64,000 bases of DNA from Gari tellinella (Eukaryota; Mollusca; Bivalvia; Cardiida; Psammobiidae), in NCBI GenBank assembly GCA_922989275.2, contig OV277870.1, positions 47,674,356 to 47,738,355 of the forward strand. Reading direction: 5' to 3'. The translations under genes and the position numbers were made by a program. The notes below the pieces were generated by a model. The model was given only the letters and a program-made list of their open reading frames with translations, searched no databases and was not told the origin of the DNA. Shown piece after piece: positions 1 to 12,700 of this stretch; position 1 is the first letter of the stretch, and every line of letters begins with the position of its first letter.

Positions 1-430
1 GCGTAAAAATTAGACCCCCCCTCCCTTTTTGACACCCAACTATAAGTCATTTGATTTACACCTCAACTTTATTCTTTTCCATTACATAGTTTTAGTGATG
101 TTTTTCTCCTAATCTGAGGTTACTATGTGCTGCAAATTATTTCGATTGGAGAGGGGGGTCCAAATTTGATGGCGTAAAAATTGGACAAATTGTAACGCCA
201 TCAAATTTGGTAGCTTAAATTGTAAAGCTACAATCAAATCTTAGGAAATATTTGACTTAAGCGAGCTCATGTTATTCAAATTCATGTATCGAAATACAGG
301 TTAGTTTAATTTAAACAAAGTAGAGTTATTAACTGTAATTTCTGGAAATTATGAAGTAAAACTACCGGTCATCTTATGAGGTTATAATGCACTGACCAGT
401 GATTGTATACTTGATTTAGTCTTTATGAAA
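1..430. other. Non-coding, unassigned
   Basis: AT-rich. GCGTAAAAATT(A/G)GA occurs at 1 and again near 172, and GGCGT..ACGCCATCAAATTTGG arms give a small inverted repeat. No gene seen. Confidence 0.5.
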
Positions 431-434
431 CCTA

Positions 435-582
435 GGTCCATGCTTATAAAGTGTTTGAGTTGAGTCTGAAATCGTTCTTAAGCATTTGATTGATCAGATT
501 TGAGCCTAGGCTCAAATCTGACCAATCAAATGCTTGAAAGCAAACTCAGACTCAACTCAAACACTTTATAAGCACTGGGCCT
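435..582. mobile_element. Foldback MITE, family G
   Basis: About 148 bp and nearly all palindrome: GGTCCATGCTTATAAAGTGT..ACACTTTATAAGCACTGGGC with centre TTTGAGCCTAGGCTCAAA. Recurs at 7432, 35163, 42367 and 47091. Confidence 0.85.
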
Positions 583-812
583 GATTCTCACTATTTCATA
601 TATTTTCAGTGTCTAGTGGAGTTAGCATCTATCCATTCCTCTGTCTGTTTCCACTGGATGATTACGTTCATATACTTACAATGGTTTGTACAATTGTCTT
701 TCTTTCACTTTAACTACAAAGGAGAAGATGTTATTCTGTCCCAATATGTTACAAACATTATTCTAGGATATTGGAAATATTTGTTACGGTGCACTTTCAT
801 GGCCATATAAAG

Positions 813-1658
813 TAGGGCTGCAACGGTTCAGGTACTTCACGGTTCGGTTCGGGTTCGAGTAGACCCCTTCGGTTTTCGGTTATTTCGGTTCGGGTATTAG
901 GATAAGAACTTGATAAAATCAACCAGAAAAAAAATCTCATTTACTGGCACATGTCTAATCTAAACACTTTTTCGAAAACGCTATCACTGTCATCTATAAT
1001 TTTATCATATGTACGAGAAAGATGTGCATTTCTTTCTACCATTTTAGGACAGATTGTAGCGAATTTAAGGCGTGGTTCGTCCCGACCTGTTTTTCATTGA
1101 AGTTTCGTAACTAAGCTTTGTCATTCTGGCTGGTCTTCCTTAAATGCCTCATCAGCCTTCTATTTATAAGCGCTAAAAGAACTACCTAGCTCCAATTATA
1201 TTATTATTTTACTGAAAAAGTCATTAATATTTCAGTTAAATTATTTACATCGCCATTCGCAATTTGCGGTCGCTAAGTAATAGACTGGTTACCCTTTTTC
1301 TGATGCTATTTCGACTTTGGTACCTTTGAAGCCGGGCTATCAATCGTGCGCATGCGTTAAGTGCTGGATTTCCCGGAATTATAAATAGCCGATATGAAAA
1401 GAATGAGACGGACGAGAAGCGAGCTATTTAAATTACTGCAAGAAGAAAAGGTTAGAACTGTGATTTAACCTTACATTTTGGAACGTCTGACCATCAAAAA
1501 TATACACGCAGACTGCACGCTGATTGGTAAATTAGCGGTTTAGTGTAATTTACCATACATCGGAGCACTGAACCGAAAATTTGCGGTGCCGACCCGAAAC
1601 TCGAACCGAGACAAACGAACCGAAAATAACCGAAACTCGGTGAACCGTTGCAGTCCTA
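813..1658. mobile_element. hAT-like non-autonomous element
   Basis: 846 bp. Terminal repeats TAGGGCTGCAACGGTTCA and TGAACCGTTGCAGTCCTA match at 17 of 18 positions. Flanked by an exact 8-bp duplication ATATAAAG (805-812, 1659-1666), as hAT transposases make. No transposase frame inside. Subterminal GGTTCGG repeats occur on both sides. Confidence 0.93.
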
Positions 1659-1680
1659 ATATAAAGTGGAATTATTTTCT

Positions 1681-1932
1681 TTAACCCATTACCACATAGC
1701 CTATTTCTAGTTTTAAAGACATGTGACCACTTAAAACAGGTTGAAAGTATAGCAGAATGTGCCTTAAGGCACATTCTGCTTTACTTTCAGCCTGTTTTAA
1801 GCTAATATCTGCTAGGATATAGAAAATATTTATTATTATACTTATTCAAGTCTGTATAAATAAGCACTATTTTCATCAGTGGAGCAATAGATTAGAGGCG
1901 TAAAAAGGCGTATTTATGGGGTAATGGGTTAA
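1681..1932. mobile_element. MITE family A (TTAA, hairpin module 2)
   Basis: Family type description: about 250 bp, ends TTAACCCATTACCCCATA..TATGGGGTAATGGGTTAA, with the central hairpin CTTAAAGCAGG-TGAAAGTAAAGCAGAATGC and its inverse (module 2). The right part carries TATTTTCTTCAGTGGAGGAA. TTAA at both borders suggests a piggyBac-like transposase. This copy is degenerate at the left end (ACCACATAG). Confidence 0.88.
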
Positions 1933-2065
1933 TGGAGGAATAAATTAAAGTCATAAAAGGTGTATCTATTTGGTAACCGTAATGGGGTAACACATTGAAC
2001 CCTAGTGATGAGTGTCCTTGTCAATTACTAACTGTGTTCTTTTTGAAGTTTGAGGGATCAATCAG

Positions 2066-3589
2066 TTAACTAATTACCCCATAGCATACTTCTAGTCTTG
2101 AAGACAAGTGATCACTTAAAGCAGGTGAGTGATCACTTAAAGCAGGTGATCACTTAAAGCAGGTGATCACTTAAAGCAGATCACTTAAAGTGAACACTTA
2201 AAGCAGGTTGAAAGTAAAGCAGAATGCGCCTTAAGGCACATTCTGCTTTACTTTTTAGCTCGCCTATTCGGAGAATGGGGGGGGCTTATGGAATCACGTC
2301 GGCGTCGGCGTTGGTTTTTCATGGTTACAGTTTTGGGGTAAGTGTTGTAATGCACTAACACTACATGAAATATTTGCATTAGGAAGCTGATATTTGGAAT
2401 GGAGGTGCTCTGTGGGTTGAACATTGATGTTTTGTAGTTAAAATTTAAAAAAAAAGTTAAATTTAGTCAAAATTTCACCTTTTGTGGACGGTTTAAGTTT
2501 TGGGGTTAGTGTTGTAATGCACTAATACTACATGAAATATTTGTATTAGGAAGCTGATTTTTGGAATGGGGGTGCCCTGTGGGTTGAACATTGATGTTAC
2601 GTAGTTAAAATAAAAAAAAAAAGTTAAATTTAGTCAAAATTTCAACTTTTGTGGACTTAGATTTTTCGGGTGATTTCTCATGGTTAAAGTTTCGGGGTAA
2701 GTGTTGTAATGCACTATTACTACATGAAATATTTGTATTAGGAAGCTGATATTTGGAATGGAGGTGCCCTGTGGGTTGAACATTGATGATGCGTAGTTAA
2801 AATTAAAAACAAAAGTAAAATTTAGTCAAAATTTCACCTTTTGTGGACTTAGGTTTTTCATGTGATTTCTCATGGTTAAAGTTTTGGGGTAAGTGTTGTA
2901 AAGCACTAATTCTACATGAAATATTTGTATTAGGAAGCTGATATCTGGATTGCAGGTGCCCTGTGGGTTGAACATTGATGTCACGTAGTTAAAATTAAAA
3001 AAAAAGTTTAATTTAGTAAAAATTTCACCTTTTGTGGACTTAGGTTTTTCGGGTGATTTCTCATGGTTAAAGTTTTGGGGTAAGTGTTATAATGCATTAA
3101 TACTACATGAAATATTTGTATTAGGAAGCTGATATTTGGAATGGAGGTGACCTGTGGGTTGAACATTGATGTTTCGTAATTAAAATTTAAAAAAAAGTTT
3201 AAATTTAGTCAAAATTGTACCTGTTGTGGACTTAGAGTATGGAGACTGAAATTTCAAAGTTAGTTATGGAGTAAGTGTTGGAATGCACTTATTCTACATG
3301 ACATATTTGCATTTATAAGCTGATATTTGGAATGGAGGTTCCCTGTGGCTTGAATATCAATGTACTGATACACTTTTCTATTGATAGTTACCTATTTAAG
3401 AAAGGTTTAGTTAGGCAAGCTTTGCTGTTCTCCAACAGCTCTTGTTGTCTGCTTTAAGTTACCATCTGCTAGGTTATGGAAACTTTTTCTTATTGTGCAT
3501 GCTTTTGACTGTATTAAAATTAACTATTCTCTTCAGTGGAGGAATGAATTAAAGAAGTAAAAAGGTGTATTTATGGGGTAATGGGTTAA
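2066..3589. mobile_element. Family A copy split by an inserted satellite
   Basis: Left end at 2066 (TTAACTAATTACCCCATAG), right end TATGGGGTAATGGGTTAA at 3589. A minisatellite of (GTGATCACTTAAAGCAG)n at about 2107-2208 expands the stem base. The hairpin is broken after CATTCTGCTTTACTTT by 2256-3430. Confidence 0.8.
2256..3400. repeat. About 191-bp tandem satellite, 6 copies
   Basis: GGTAAGTGTTGTAATGCACT recurs near 2339, 2506, 2698, 2890, 3081 and 3272 (spacing 167, then 191-192). Each unit also carries TACATGAAATATTTGTATTA and GGTGCCCTGTGGGTTGAACA. The left edge AGCTCGCCTATTCGGAGAAT is a known type of bivalve repeat end. Confidence 0.9.
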
Positions 3590-3614
3590 ACTATCTGTAT
3601 ATTTATGTTTCCAG

Positions 3615-3746
3615 GAAGCTCAGACTTTAAGCATGTATTCCCAACATTACAGTCCCGAGATCAAGTATATATATGGCAATCTAGCCCGACATATCCACAC
3701 CAGGTATATGATACAGTTGTACCATCACACAGGTGTCTTTAACAAG
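3615..3746 (+). CDS. POLRMT: POLRMT exon (first seen)
   Basis: 44 codons, phase 0 at both ends, flanked by tttccag and gtgagt. Encodes [20 protein letters not shown] then [20 protein letters not shown], ahead of the polymerase domain. It is less conserved than later exons and is placed by in-phase joining to the next exon. No convincing earlier exon was found in 1-3614. Confidence 0.82.
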
Positions 3747-6700
3747 GTGAGTCAAACTAGATACTAGACCTACATTAAATGCCTTAACCACAGTAGCCAA
3801 TGTTTTCAGTGTTAATCAATGTAAATGGAAGCCAAAAGGTTAAAGTAACATCAACCCATTACAACATGCTTACTTCAAGCAGACTGAAAGTAAAGCAGAA
3901 TGCGCCTTAAGGCACATTCTGCTTTACTTTCAGCCTGCTTTAAGCTGTCATCTACTAGAATACAGAAAATATTTCTTACTGAGCATATTTATAATTGCTT
4001 AAATTGGAAGTATTCTCTTCTATGGAGGTATACGTTAAAAGATGTAAAAAGGTGTATTTAAGGGGTAATGGGTTAAATTAAAAGGCACTCAGAGCTTTTG
4101 GCACATGCACTCCTCAAAAGCAGAAAATTCTTTAGTGACCTTCTGATTCTTTTATTAGACCTTTCCAATCTTATTATGAGCGAAATCACGTGGAACTATA
4201 GTCCGGTCTATAGTCGTCTATAATTGACTATAGTTCCAACTGATCACCGATGGTTCGACTATAGTGACGTCATTTAACCAGTGAACCTCAGTTTTCATTG
4301 GTTCGACAAACGGTGTTCCTTTGCTGACCTTAATGCGCATACGCCAGTCGCCATTTTGCCTGACTAGAGGTTCGAACTATAGTCCACGTGAAGTTGCTCT
4401 ATATTCAAGGTTGACAAATTAATAGGTGGGCTTTTTTATGGCCAATTGAAGAAAAAAGGGTTAACTCTTTGAACCCTAGTCATGCATATATGGGTCATTT
4501 GCAAACAGTGTACCTGTGAGGAGTACACTTGTCCTATGCAAACAGTGTTGACCCTGATCAGAGCGCTCCTTAAGGAGCCCTCTGATCAGGGTCTACACTG
4601 TTTGTCAGTTTCACATAAATTATAAAAATCAACCCTAAAAAGTCAAAAATGGACTAGACTAAATTGAAAACTAGAAATGTCCATTTGAGGTTTCAGGGAG
4701 GAAAGGGTTAATTAAACTAGACTGTAACAAAGGCTTATGAAATGACATGTAGTGTTGATTATGTGCGATAATAATTTCTAACACAGTAGAAGCACTCCTT
4801 TTATGACAACTACATGAGGTCAAACTTTACTTTCATCTTGCTTTTAGCTGTCATTTGTCTATTCAAACAATCAAATAATCTTCTTTTTGGTTGGATTTTA
4901 CTGTATTATGTTGCTTTGCAAAAGCTGAAACATCACTTTATAACAGAGTATATACCTTCTTTTAAAATATTCAGTTGCATAAAATCTACAAGGAGTATGT
5001 CGAGAACCTGATGAACCCAAACATGCCCTGTCATAACCAGAGACTGACCTGGAAAAAACTGCAGCTCAAGTTCAGAGAGGGGAACAGCATTGTAAGTTAG
5101 TTTAACCCATTACTCCATACCGTTTGTAGTTTTGAAGACATGTGACCACTTAAAGCTTGTTAAAAGTAAAGCAGAATGCACCTTAAGGCGCATTCTGCTT
5201 TACTTTCAACAAGCTTTAAGCTATAATCTGCTAGAATATAGATTTTTTTTCTAATGGTGCACATTTATTACTGTATGAATTTGATCTATTTTCTTCAGTT
5301 GAAGGCATCAAAATGCATATCTATGTAATGAAGAGTTTGAATAAATGCGAAATTCTTCAAGATTAAGAACATATGAATATTACAAACAGTGTAATAATAC
5401 CAGATCAGACTTTTAGCAGTCGTAAGATAAACCTGATTCATCAGAGTGGCCACTTTGCCCAACTTTAGATTGTACAGTGTCTCCTCCCTACATCGGCCCT
5501 CCCAACAACGACTCCCTCCTTACAAGGACCCCTGCCGCTGTTCCCCAAACAAGACATTTACATGTATGTCCAACCTTTTCATGGCTGCCATACTGTCTGC
5601 ATAAATTTATCATCTGCTGTTTTTCTCAAAGTTACATATAAGGGGACATTTTGATAGAATAAATATAATGATGAGTGACAAAGAGCTTGAATCCAGATCA
5701 GACGCCGCATTATGCGGCGTCTGAACTGGATTCAAGCTGCTTGCAAATGTAAGCCAAGTCTTAATTTTCCCTTCCTCCCTATAATGACTCCCTCCAAACA
5801 ACACTCACACAATCTGTGTCTCCCATTGGGTGTTGTTGTATACCAGCTAGTTTCACATGGACAAATGATTGTAAACAGGTCCATATTCAGAGATAGTAAA
5901 TTGTGTTATTTTTCTCTTTTCTTGCTTCAGGAGCTCACGTAAGACTAACCTATTACTTTTAAGGATAGCAGTGTTGGCAGCAGAAGTTGTGTTCACACTA
6001 TAACATTTTCTTAGTATATATTTAATTAAACTCATTAACTCATAGGCGATAAACAATTATCAATGCTTATCGCAATACATGCTAGTGGATGAAAGTGTGT
6101 CAAAATGAGTCAGTATGAGAACATTGCATAGTGTGTCAATATGATTCAGTATGGCTTAATCTGTTAAGTCTTGCTTTTGCTTCATGGCTATGGCGAGACA
6201 TCCAATTCCACAGATCTCTTGTGATTATTGCCAATGTATTGTTGTGCTTCCAGGAATTACCAGATAAAGAGTGGTCATGGGAAGTGGAGAAAAAGGTAGG
6301 TTCCCCTAGTTGTCACTCCATTCAACCTCAATTGTGCAATATAGTCGAACTTCGATATCTCAAACTCACAAAACTCGAACTATCCGATATTTCGACACAT
6401 GAATTGTATTATTTCATGCTCGATTAAGTCGAACATACCCATATTTCAAAGTTAAAACGTGGCTTAGCCACGTTTTAACTTTGAAATATGGGTATGTTCG
6501 ACTTAACCGAGTTGGAGATATCGAAGTTCGACTGTACTTCTGGGTCGATAGTGGGTTCTGTCTCAGTTGGGTTTAGCTTGTAAATAAAAAGACAGTCATG
6601 CTAGAATGGAAAGACCTGAACACACAAGAAGTTGTTACAGGGCTGCCACAAGTTTATCATGATCAATCCTAAGATTTCTAAATTTTGTATATTTTCAAGG

Positions 6701-9700
6701 ACAATTTTACGAATAATATCTTAAATCCTTTACCCCACAGTCTGTTTTTAGTTTTGAAGACATGTGACTACTTAAAACAGGTTGAAAGTAAAACAGAATG
6801 CGCCTTAAGGCACATTCTGCTTTACTTTCAGCCTGCTATAAACTACCATCTGCTAGGATAAAAATCCGAAGATTTCGGAAAAATACGGAGAAATGGCAGC
6901 CCTGCTGTTAGTGTTTTAATGACAAGTGCCCTTGCCTTGTCAAGGAAATGTTATGAATCATATGATAAATGAAATGACAAACAAATTGATGAATGGCCAA
7001 AAAGGAGTATAAATAATTTTTTATAGTAGTTTTTAAAAAATGGATATGTTCCACTCAAGTGATATGTTACTTATGTTACTCTGATGCATTGGTGACTGTG
7101 ATACATGTATATTTATTGATAATGATTGGTCTGAACTGATGTATGTTGTTACGGCAGGTGGGCAAGGTGCTGCTGGAAGTGGTACTGAAAGGCACAACTT
7201 TGAACTCCAACCTTTTCCACCCGGAGGAACTGGAGTAAGTCTTCAATATACAGTTTAGCTCTACTTAAGGTTGAGGACCGCTAATGAGATCTGACCAAAA
7301 TCGGCAATCTACGTACAGCGATCAGCCATTTTTGTCAACTGACAGCCAGTTCCGAAATTTTTGAACTGGTCAACAGTTGTAGAGATAGACTGTTCACTTA
7401 TGAGAGTATTCATATTGACCAACATTGGCCAGGGTCCAAGGTTATAAAGCATTTATGTTGAGTCTGAGTGTGTTCTCAAGCATTTAATTGGTCAGATTTG
7501 AGCCTAGGCTCAAATCTGACCAATCAAATGCTTCAGAATGACTTCAGACTCAACTCAAAAGCGTTATAACCTTGGACCTTGATCTCCTTAGGCGTCCTCA
7601 ACCTCTAGTCTTGTGTATAAGTGTCCCTTTACAAACACTGTACAGTGCTCCCTCTCTACAAAGGCCCTCCGAACAACGCCTCCCTCCTTATAACGACCCT
7701 TGCTGCAGTTCCCTATACAGGATAATTATGTCTAATGCTTTTACTGCTGCAATATTGTCTGCTTAAAGTGTCGTCTGTTGTTTTTCTCAAAGTTACATAT
7801 AAGTGGTCATTTTGATAGAAGAAATATAACAATTAGTGACAAACAGCTTGAATCCAAATCAGATGTGGTGTTACGCTGCGTGACTGCATCTGATCTGGAT
7901 TCAAGCTGTGCAAATATAAGCCAATTCTTAATTTTCCCTCCCTAAAGCGACTCCCACCGAACAACAGACACAACCTGCTTCTCCCATTGGATGCAGTTGT
8001 AGAGAGGGAGCACTGTGCCTGTAAAGTGTCCAATGAAAACCAGTGTATTCTTAGTCTGCTCTCTTTGTCATTTTTAATTCTTGTAAAACAAGCCTAAATG
8101 CTCAAAAATAGATTAGACTTAACCCTTTGCCTGCTGATCGCGACTTTATTGATTTTTGCAAACAGTTTGGATCCAGATCAGACGCCGCGTAACGCGACGT
8201 CTGATCTGGATTCAAACTGTTTGACACTCATCTTTAAGTTTCTTTACTTAAAAAATGTATCAATCTTAATTTAAAAAAATGTGCAGACGACAATTCGAAG
8301 CAGACGATATCACCGCAGGATAAGGGTTAATTGAAACTAGTTATAAATTGGTATGGTCAATTTTGCATTTTCAGGTGCAAATCACTGAAGTAGTAAATAA
8401 GGCCTATGCATGGAAACTTAATATTAAGCAGATAGCTTACATGTTTTAACTCTTTCCTCCCTAAAACTTTCAATAAATAATTCCAGTTTCCATCTAAGTC
8501 TAGTCCATTTATGACTTTTAAGGGTTGTTTTTGTCAATGTTTAGCATTATTGCAAACAGTGAAGACCCTGATCAGAGGGCTCCTTTCGGAGCCCTCTGAT
8601 CTGGGTCTTCACTGTTTGCATAGGACAAGTGTACTGTTTACATGTACACTGTTTGAAAAGGACGCCTATATGCGGGACTAGGGTTCAAAGGGTTAACCCA
8701 TTACTACAACACCATTAATACACCTTTTATATCTTTATTTTATTCCTCTGCTGAATAAATAGATCCCCTTTTACAGTCATGCACCAAAAGAAACATTTTC
8801 TACATCCAAGCAGATTGTAGCTTAAAGCAGGCAGAAAGTAAAGCAAAATGATATTTTCACCAGATTTCCATGTCTGTATGATGTACATGTGTCTGTTTAT
8901 TTCAGGAAATTGGTCTCGGGGTTTAATCTAGTCACCAGAATGAGAAGTGGAGTTCCAAGTGAAGAGGTTATGGTAAGATATTGAACTCTTTAACCCTTTA
9001 CCCCATAAATATGCCTTTTTACATTTTTAATGTATTCCTTCACCATAAAAAATAGTTCCACTTTATACAGTAATGAATATTAAACATAGGAACTATTTTG
9101 TGTATACTAGCAGATAGTAGCTTAAAGCAGGCTGAAAGTAAAGCATTCTGCTTTACTTTCAACCTGCTTTAAGTGGTCACCTATCTTCAATACTAGAAAT
9201 AGACTATGGTGTAAAGGGTTAATAAATAGCATTCTTTTGGCAACTTAACACCATTACTCAATATATATACACATTTTTATGCCTTTAATTTATTCCTGCA
9301 CTGAAGACAATAGTTCCACTGTTTAACGCTTTGAACCCTAGTCACGCCTATAGGCGTCCTTTTCAAACAGTGTACATGTGAATAGTATACTTGTCCTGTG
9401 CAAACAGTGAAGACCCAGATCAGAGGGCTCCGAAAGGAGCCCTCTGATCAGGGTCTTCACTGTTTGTCATAATGCCAAACATTGACAAAAACAACCCTTA
9501 AAAGTCAGAAATGGACTGGACTCAAATGGAAACTGGAATTGTCCATTTAAAGTTTCAGGGAGGAAAGAGTTAAAGTAGTAGTCAAGAATATGCACCATAA
9601 AATAAATATTTCCTATATCCCAGCAGATTGTAGCTTAAAGCAGGCTGAAAAAGTACAACAGAATGCTCCTTAAGAAGCATTCTGCTTTATTTACAACCAT

Positions 9701-12700
9701 TTTGTCTTCAATTCTGAAAACAAGCTATGCTTTACTTCAATCTACTTTATGTGGTCACTTGTCTTCAAAAATAGAAACAGGTTATGGGGTAAAGGTTTAA
9801 GAAAGAGCACTTCAAATTCCAATTTTATCTCTTCCAACCTCTACACATTTTAATCATCTTGAAGAGGGATGGATGTCAGAAGTAAACGATTTTGATGTAG
9901 TTTCAGTTTTAAAAGTTTTTTGTTTTTACTTTATTTCTCATATCAGTATCTTAGTCTTGTTTTCTCATTGTTCAACTTCTTCATGGCAAGACATCTTATT
10001 TCACAGAACTTTTACATTATCCTTTTCAGCCTCATCCGGTATTGTTCAAGTTGATGAACCCGACTGTTGACATTACATTCCCTACAGAGAAGTTGCCTAT
10101 GTTATGTCCCCCTGTACCCTACACTTCCTCAACATATGGTGGAAACTTCATCAACACTGGTAAGTCTACTGCCTAACTCAAGAGCGCGTCATAGAGGTTG
10201 GAATTTCAAATTGTCACTTCCTTCTGTCTCCTGAAGGAGCTGTCTGTTTTATTTTCATTTTGCTTTAAGCTGTCACCTGATCAAATAGACTTCTTTTTGA
10301 AATAGAGGAATTTTACTTTACTAGTTTGATAATATTTATCATTGACAGTGAAGGGATATAAAATTAGTAGTGACACCTGTCATTGATTTAGTATTAATTT
10401 TGTTTAGAGATGAAAGGATTTGAGTGTGTTGTTATGTTAACCCTTTGAACCCTAGTCCCGCATATAGGCGTCGTTTTCAAAAGTATACATGTGAAAAGTG
10501 CACTTGTCCTATGCAAACAGTGAATACCCAGATCAGAGGGCTCCTTACGGAGCCCTCTGATCTGGGTATTCACTGTTTGTCATAATGCAAAACATTAACA
10601 AAAACAACCCTTAAAAATGAGAAATGGACTAGACTAAAATGGAAACAGGAATTGTCCATTTAAAGTTTCATGGAGGAAAGAGTTAAGTAGTTGAGATGTT
10701 GTTTTGAGTGTGCTGTAATGTTTTGTAGTTGAGATGTTGTTTTGAGTGTGCTGTAATGTTTTGTAGTTGAGATGTTGTTTTGAGTGTGCTGTAATGTTTT
10801 GTAGTTGAGATGTTGTTTTGAGTGTGCTGTAATGTTTTGTAGTTGAGATGTTGTTTTGAGTGTGCTGTAATGTTTTGTAGTTGAGATGTTGTTTTGAGTG
10901 TGCTGTAATGTTTTGTAGTTGAGATGGTGCGACGATCATCATCAGACCAGGAGAAGATGTTTAAGGAGATGTCCCCTAAAGCTGGCCCTGTGTTTGATGC
11001 CCTCAACATTCTTAGTGCCTGTGCCTGGCAAATCAATAAACCAGTAAGTTTGGGCAATTTTTTCAAAGATCAGGGCTCCAGATAAGAGGGGGGTAAACTG
11101 AACAAATCCAACATTTTCTCATTTATTTCATCACAAAATCCTATGATGTCACTACTCATTAGAATCGTCTCAAAGAGACGATTCTAATGAGTAGTAACAC
11201 CATAGGGTTTAATGCAGAAATAAAGATTTTAGTTTTTGATATACTCCCCTTATCTGGAGCTCTGAAAGATATTCCATATACCTATGTACTAATATTATTC
11301 ATGATAGATAATATATAATATAACATATTTAGTCCTAATGACTAGTACACAATTACATGTTTCGTTCAAACAGTTGTCTAGTAAAGGGTACACTTGTAGT
11401 ATGCAAACAGCTCTTACAGCCCTCTGATCAGGGTCTGCATTGATTGCCATGTTGCAATACGTTGTAAAAAAAACAAGACCACACTAGGTAGTTAAAATTA
11501 GACTAAACTTGTAGAAAGTAGACTAAATTGTAAGAAATTGGAATAGAATTGGTGTTGGACTTTAAAAGTTTCTATCTTGTTCAATAATATCACTTTGTTT
11601 TACTGTATGTTCACATTTGCAGGTGCTTGAAGTTGCAATGAAAATGTTTCGTGACGGTGGAAAGGCAGAATTGGATATTCCCATTCTTCCAGCCAGTATT
11701 GAAGTTCCTGTGAAACCTAAGAAAGGGTATGCTCATAATGCTACAGTGGTAAATACGCTATTCCTACCCACTTTACGCGTTTAAAGAGCCCGGATGAAAG
11801 GGTCGTCACTTAGCCGACGGACCCCTTAGCCGAGACTGCATTGATATAATCGTTTATTAACGCGTTTAAACGCGTTAAAATCGTTAGGCGTTAACCGTTC
11901 ACTAAGCGTTTCTTTTGCATAGATTAACGCGTCAATGGGTAGGAATAGCGTATTTACCACTGTATCTCATGCTTATTCTGTACAGTAAAACCTCTCTATT
12001 ATGACCAATAAATTGTGTTAATCATTAGGTGTTTACGACAGCTGACTGCTAAAAGCAAGGTTAAAGTTAAACAAAAAGGTCCTTTTAGGAGCTTTCTGTT
12101 TTACTTGCACTCTGGTTTAAGCTGTCACCTGTCTTTTATACAATCAGTTACAGTGGAGAATCTGTTATTCTTTCCCGTTTAAACGCAAATGCAAAGCACT
12201 AAAACGTAGAAAAGAACAGCTTTTGGACAATTCTGATAATTCATGTTTATCTTGGTGGCAAACATTTTGGAGCCTGATCAGACGCCGGGTTACCCGGCAT
12301 CTGATCTGGCTCCAAACTGTTTGTATTGTAAATAATAGTTTTAGCGTAAACGCGTTTATTGGGAAAGAATAACAGATTCTCCACTGTAGCCTTCACTGGT
12401 CAAAATAGAGAGGTTTTACTGTATTATATTCTGGTCTCCATATTAACGCTTTACTCTTAGCCTGTTTCTAGTATTGAAGATTGGTGACCACTTACAGCAG
12501 GTTCAAAGTAAAGCAGAATGCGCCTTACGGCACATTCTGCTTTACTTTCAGCCTACTTCAAGCTGTCATTTCCTAAAATAAAGAAAATGTTTCTTATGAT
12601 ACATATCCATGACTGTATACATTGGAACAATTTTTCTTCAGTGGAGGAATAATTTAAAATGGGTTAAAATATGAATTTAGGGAGCTAAGGGTTAACCCCT

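Noticed and set aside
616..810. 64-codon ORF at the left edge as an upstream POLRMT exon
   Set aside because: Hydrophobic low-quality peptide without polymerase similarity, and no donor at its end.
10634..11066. Minus-strand ORFs of 102 and 127 codons with a repeated Thr/Gln/His/Asn-rich motif
   Set aside because: They are a shadow of the 38-bp tandem array opposite a POLRMT exon; the repeat happens to be stop-free in some frames.
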